From: JBOGWY01 sp050694015
GTDB taxonomy: Bacteria > Actinomycetota > CADDZG01 > WHSQ01
Length of the DNA stretch: 7,551 nt
NCBI GenBank assembly: GCA_050694015.1
Contig: JBOGWY010000165.1
Location: 1 to 7,551, forward strand
Direction: 5' to 3'
Positions 7,116 to 7,551 of this stretch are shown here, piece after piece. The number at the start of each line of letters is the position of its first letter. Positions within the stretch are counted from its first letter, which is position 1. Both the position numbers and the translations under genes were made by a program. Below the pieces are notes generated by a model that was given only the letters and a program-made list of their open reading frames with translations, had not been told where the DNA came from and searched no databases.

Positions 7116-7551
7116 CCTCCGACCACTGGCTGACCGTGGTCGTGACCGTTCTCGCCGCGGGCTACCTTGCGCGGGCACTCCTCGCGCTGCGTCTCAAGGC
7201 ACCGCCCGAGGCGCTCATGAAGACCAACGTGAGCGGACGGCGTGTTCCCGCGGTCATGGGTGGGCCGCTCGTTCTGGCGTCGATGATGACGCTCTCCGGC
7301 GTCGCGATAGCAGGTGCACTCGGGTGGGGGCCGGCGCGACCGACCCGTGTCATGACGGCCGTCGCCATCGTGACCGCGGTGATGGCGATCGCGGGAGCGT
7401 GGGACGACCGTCGGGGCGATGAACGACCGCGGGGATTCAAGGGGCATCTGGGGGCCGCACGAACCGGTGCGCTGACCGGCGGCCTGGTGAAGATCGTCGC
7501 CGCGGTGCTCGCAGGAATCGCGGCGGCGCTCGTTCTGGCCGTGAACGAGGT
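7112..7551 (+). CDS. MraY/WecA-like polyprenyl-phosphate sugar-1-phosphate transferase (N-terminal part)
   Basis: The frame is open to the window edge, giving 146 codons of the N-terminal part. A first membrane helix spans about residues 5-26. Next is TNVSGRRVPAVMGGPL (38-53), which matches the NxxGxxxPTxGG region of the family. WDDRRGD (97-103) carries the paired Asp (98, 99) that serve catalysis and magnesium binding in MraY (Asp115/Asp116 in E. coli). GFKGHLGAARTGALTGGLVK (108-127) follows. Such enzymes move a phospho-sugar from a UDP-sugar to undecaprenyl or decaprenyl phosphate. The sequence looks divergent from both MraY and WecA, so substrate is open. Its place after murJ, a glycosyltransferase and a large polytopic protein suggests it primes the same lipid-linked glycan. 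The third catalytic Asp and the HIGG-like loop would lie beyond the window. Confidence 0.78.
   Translation, partial: MTSDHWLTVVVTVLAAGYLARALLALRLKAPPEALMKTNVSGRRVPAVMGGPLVLASMMTLSGVAIAGALGWGPARPTRVMTAVAIVTAVMAIAGAWDDRRGDERPRGFKGHLGAARTGALTGGLVKIVAAVLAGIAAALVLAVNE

Noticed and set aside
5937..7178. Minus-strand open frame of 413 codons opposite the membrane domain
   Set aside because: Composition is dominated by Arg, Asp, Glu and Gln, with no recognisable domain; it mirrors codon bias of the hydrophobic plus-strand gene.

Overview
The window is a high-GC stretch (about two-thirds G+C where I sampled it) that is almost entirely coding on the + strand. The gene order and protein families point to an actinobacterium (Actinomycetota). 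A RecN C-terminus followed by a SteA-type and then a SteB/MctB-type protein is the order seen in mycobacteria (recN, Rv1697, Rv1698). The MurJ also has actinobacterial-style substitutions. I cannot place the genome below phylum level.

Layout: 1-75, last 24 codons of an upstream gene, probably recN. 72-1262, steA-like septal protein with a thiamin-pyrophosphokinase-like fold. 1276-2226, steB/mctB-like protein with one membrane anchor and a coiled coil. 2226-3833, lipid II flippase MurJ. 3833-4945, GT4-family glycosyltransferase. 4923-7115, a secreted alkaline-phosphatase-like domain fused to about eleven membrane segments, function unknown. 7112-7551, start of a MraY/WecA-like polyprenyl-phosphate sugar-1-phosphate transferase that runs off the window.

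Every junction is an overlap of 1 to 23 bases or a gap of 13 bases, so this looks like one translationally coupled operon. I see no internal promoter, terminator, RNA gene, mobile element or CRISPR array, and no non-coding stretch longer than 13 bases.

Taken together, the locus joins a septum and cell-separation pair (SteA/SteB) to a complete-looking lipid-linked glycan toolkit: a transferase that would start a glycan on a lipid carrier, a cytoplasmic glycosyltransferase, a flippase, and a large polytopic protein whose conserved-looking polar motifs are all predicted to face outside. The most interesting item is that last protein. Its ectodomain looks like a catalytically dead alkaline-phosphatase fold, and its membrane part may hold an extracytoplasmic active or binding site.
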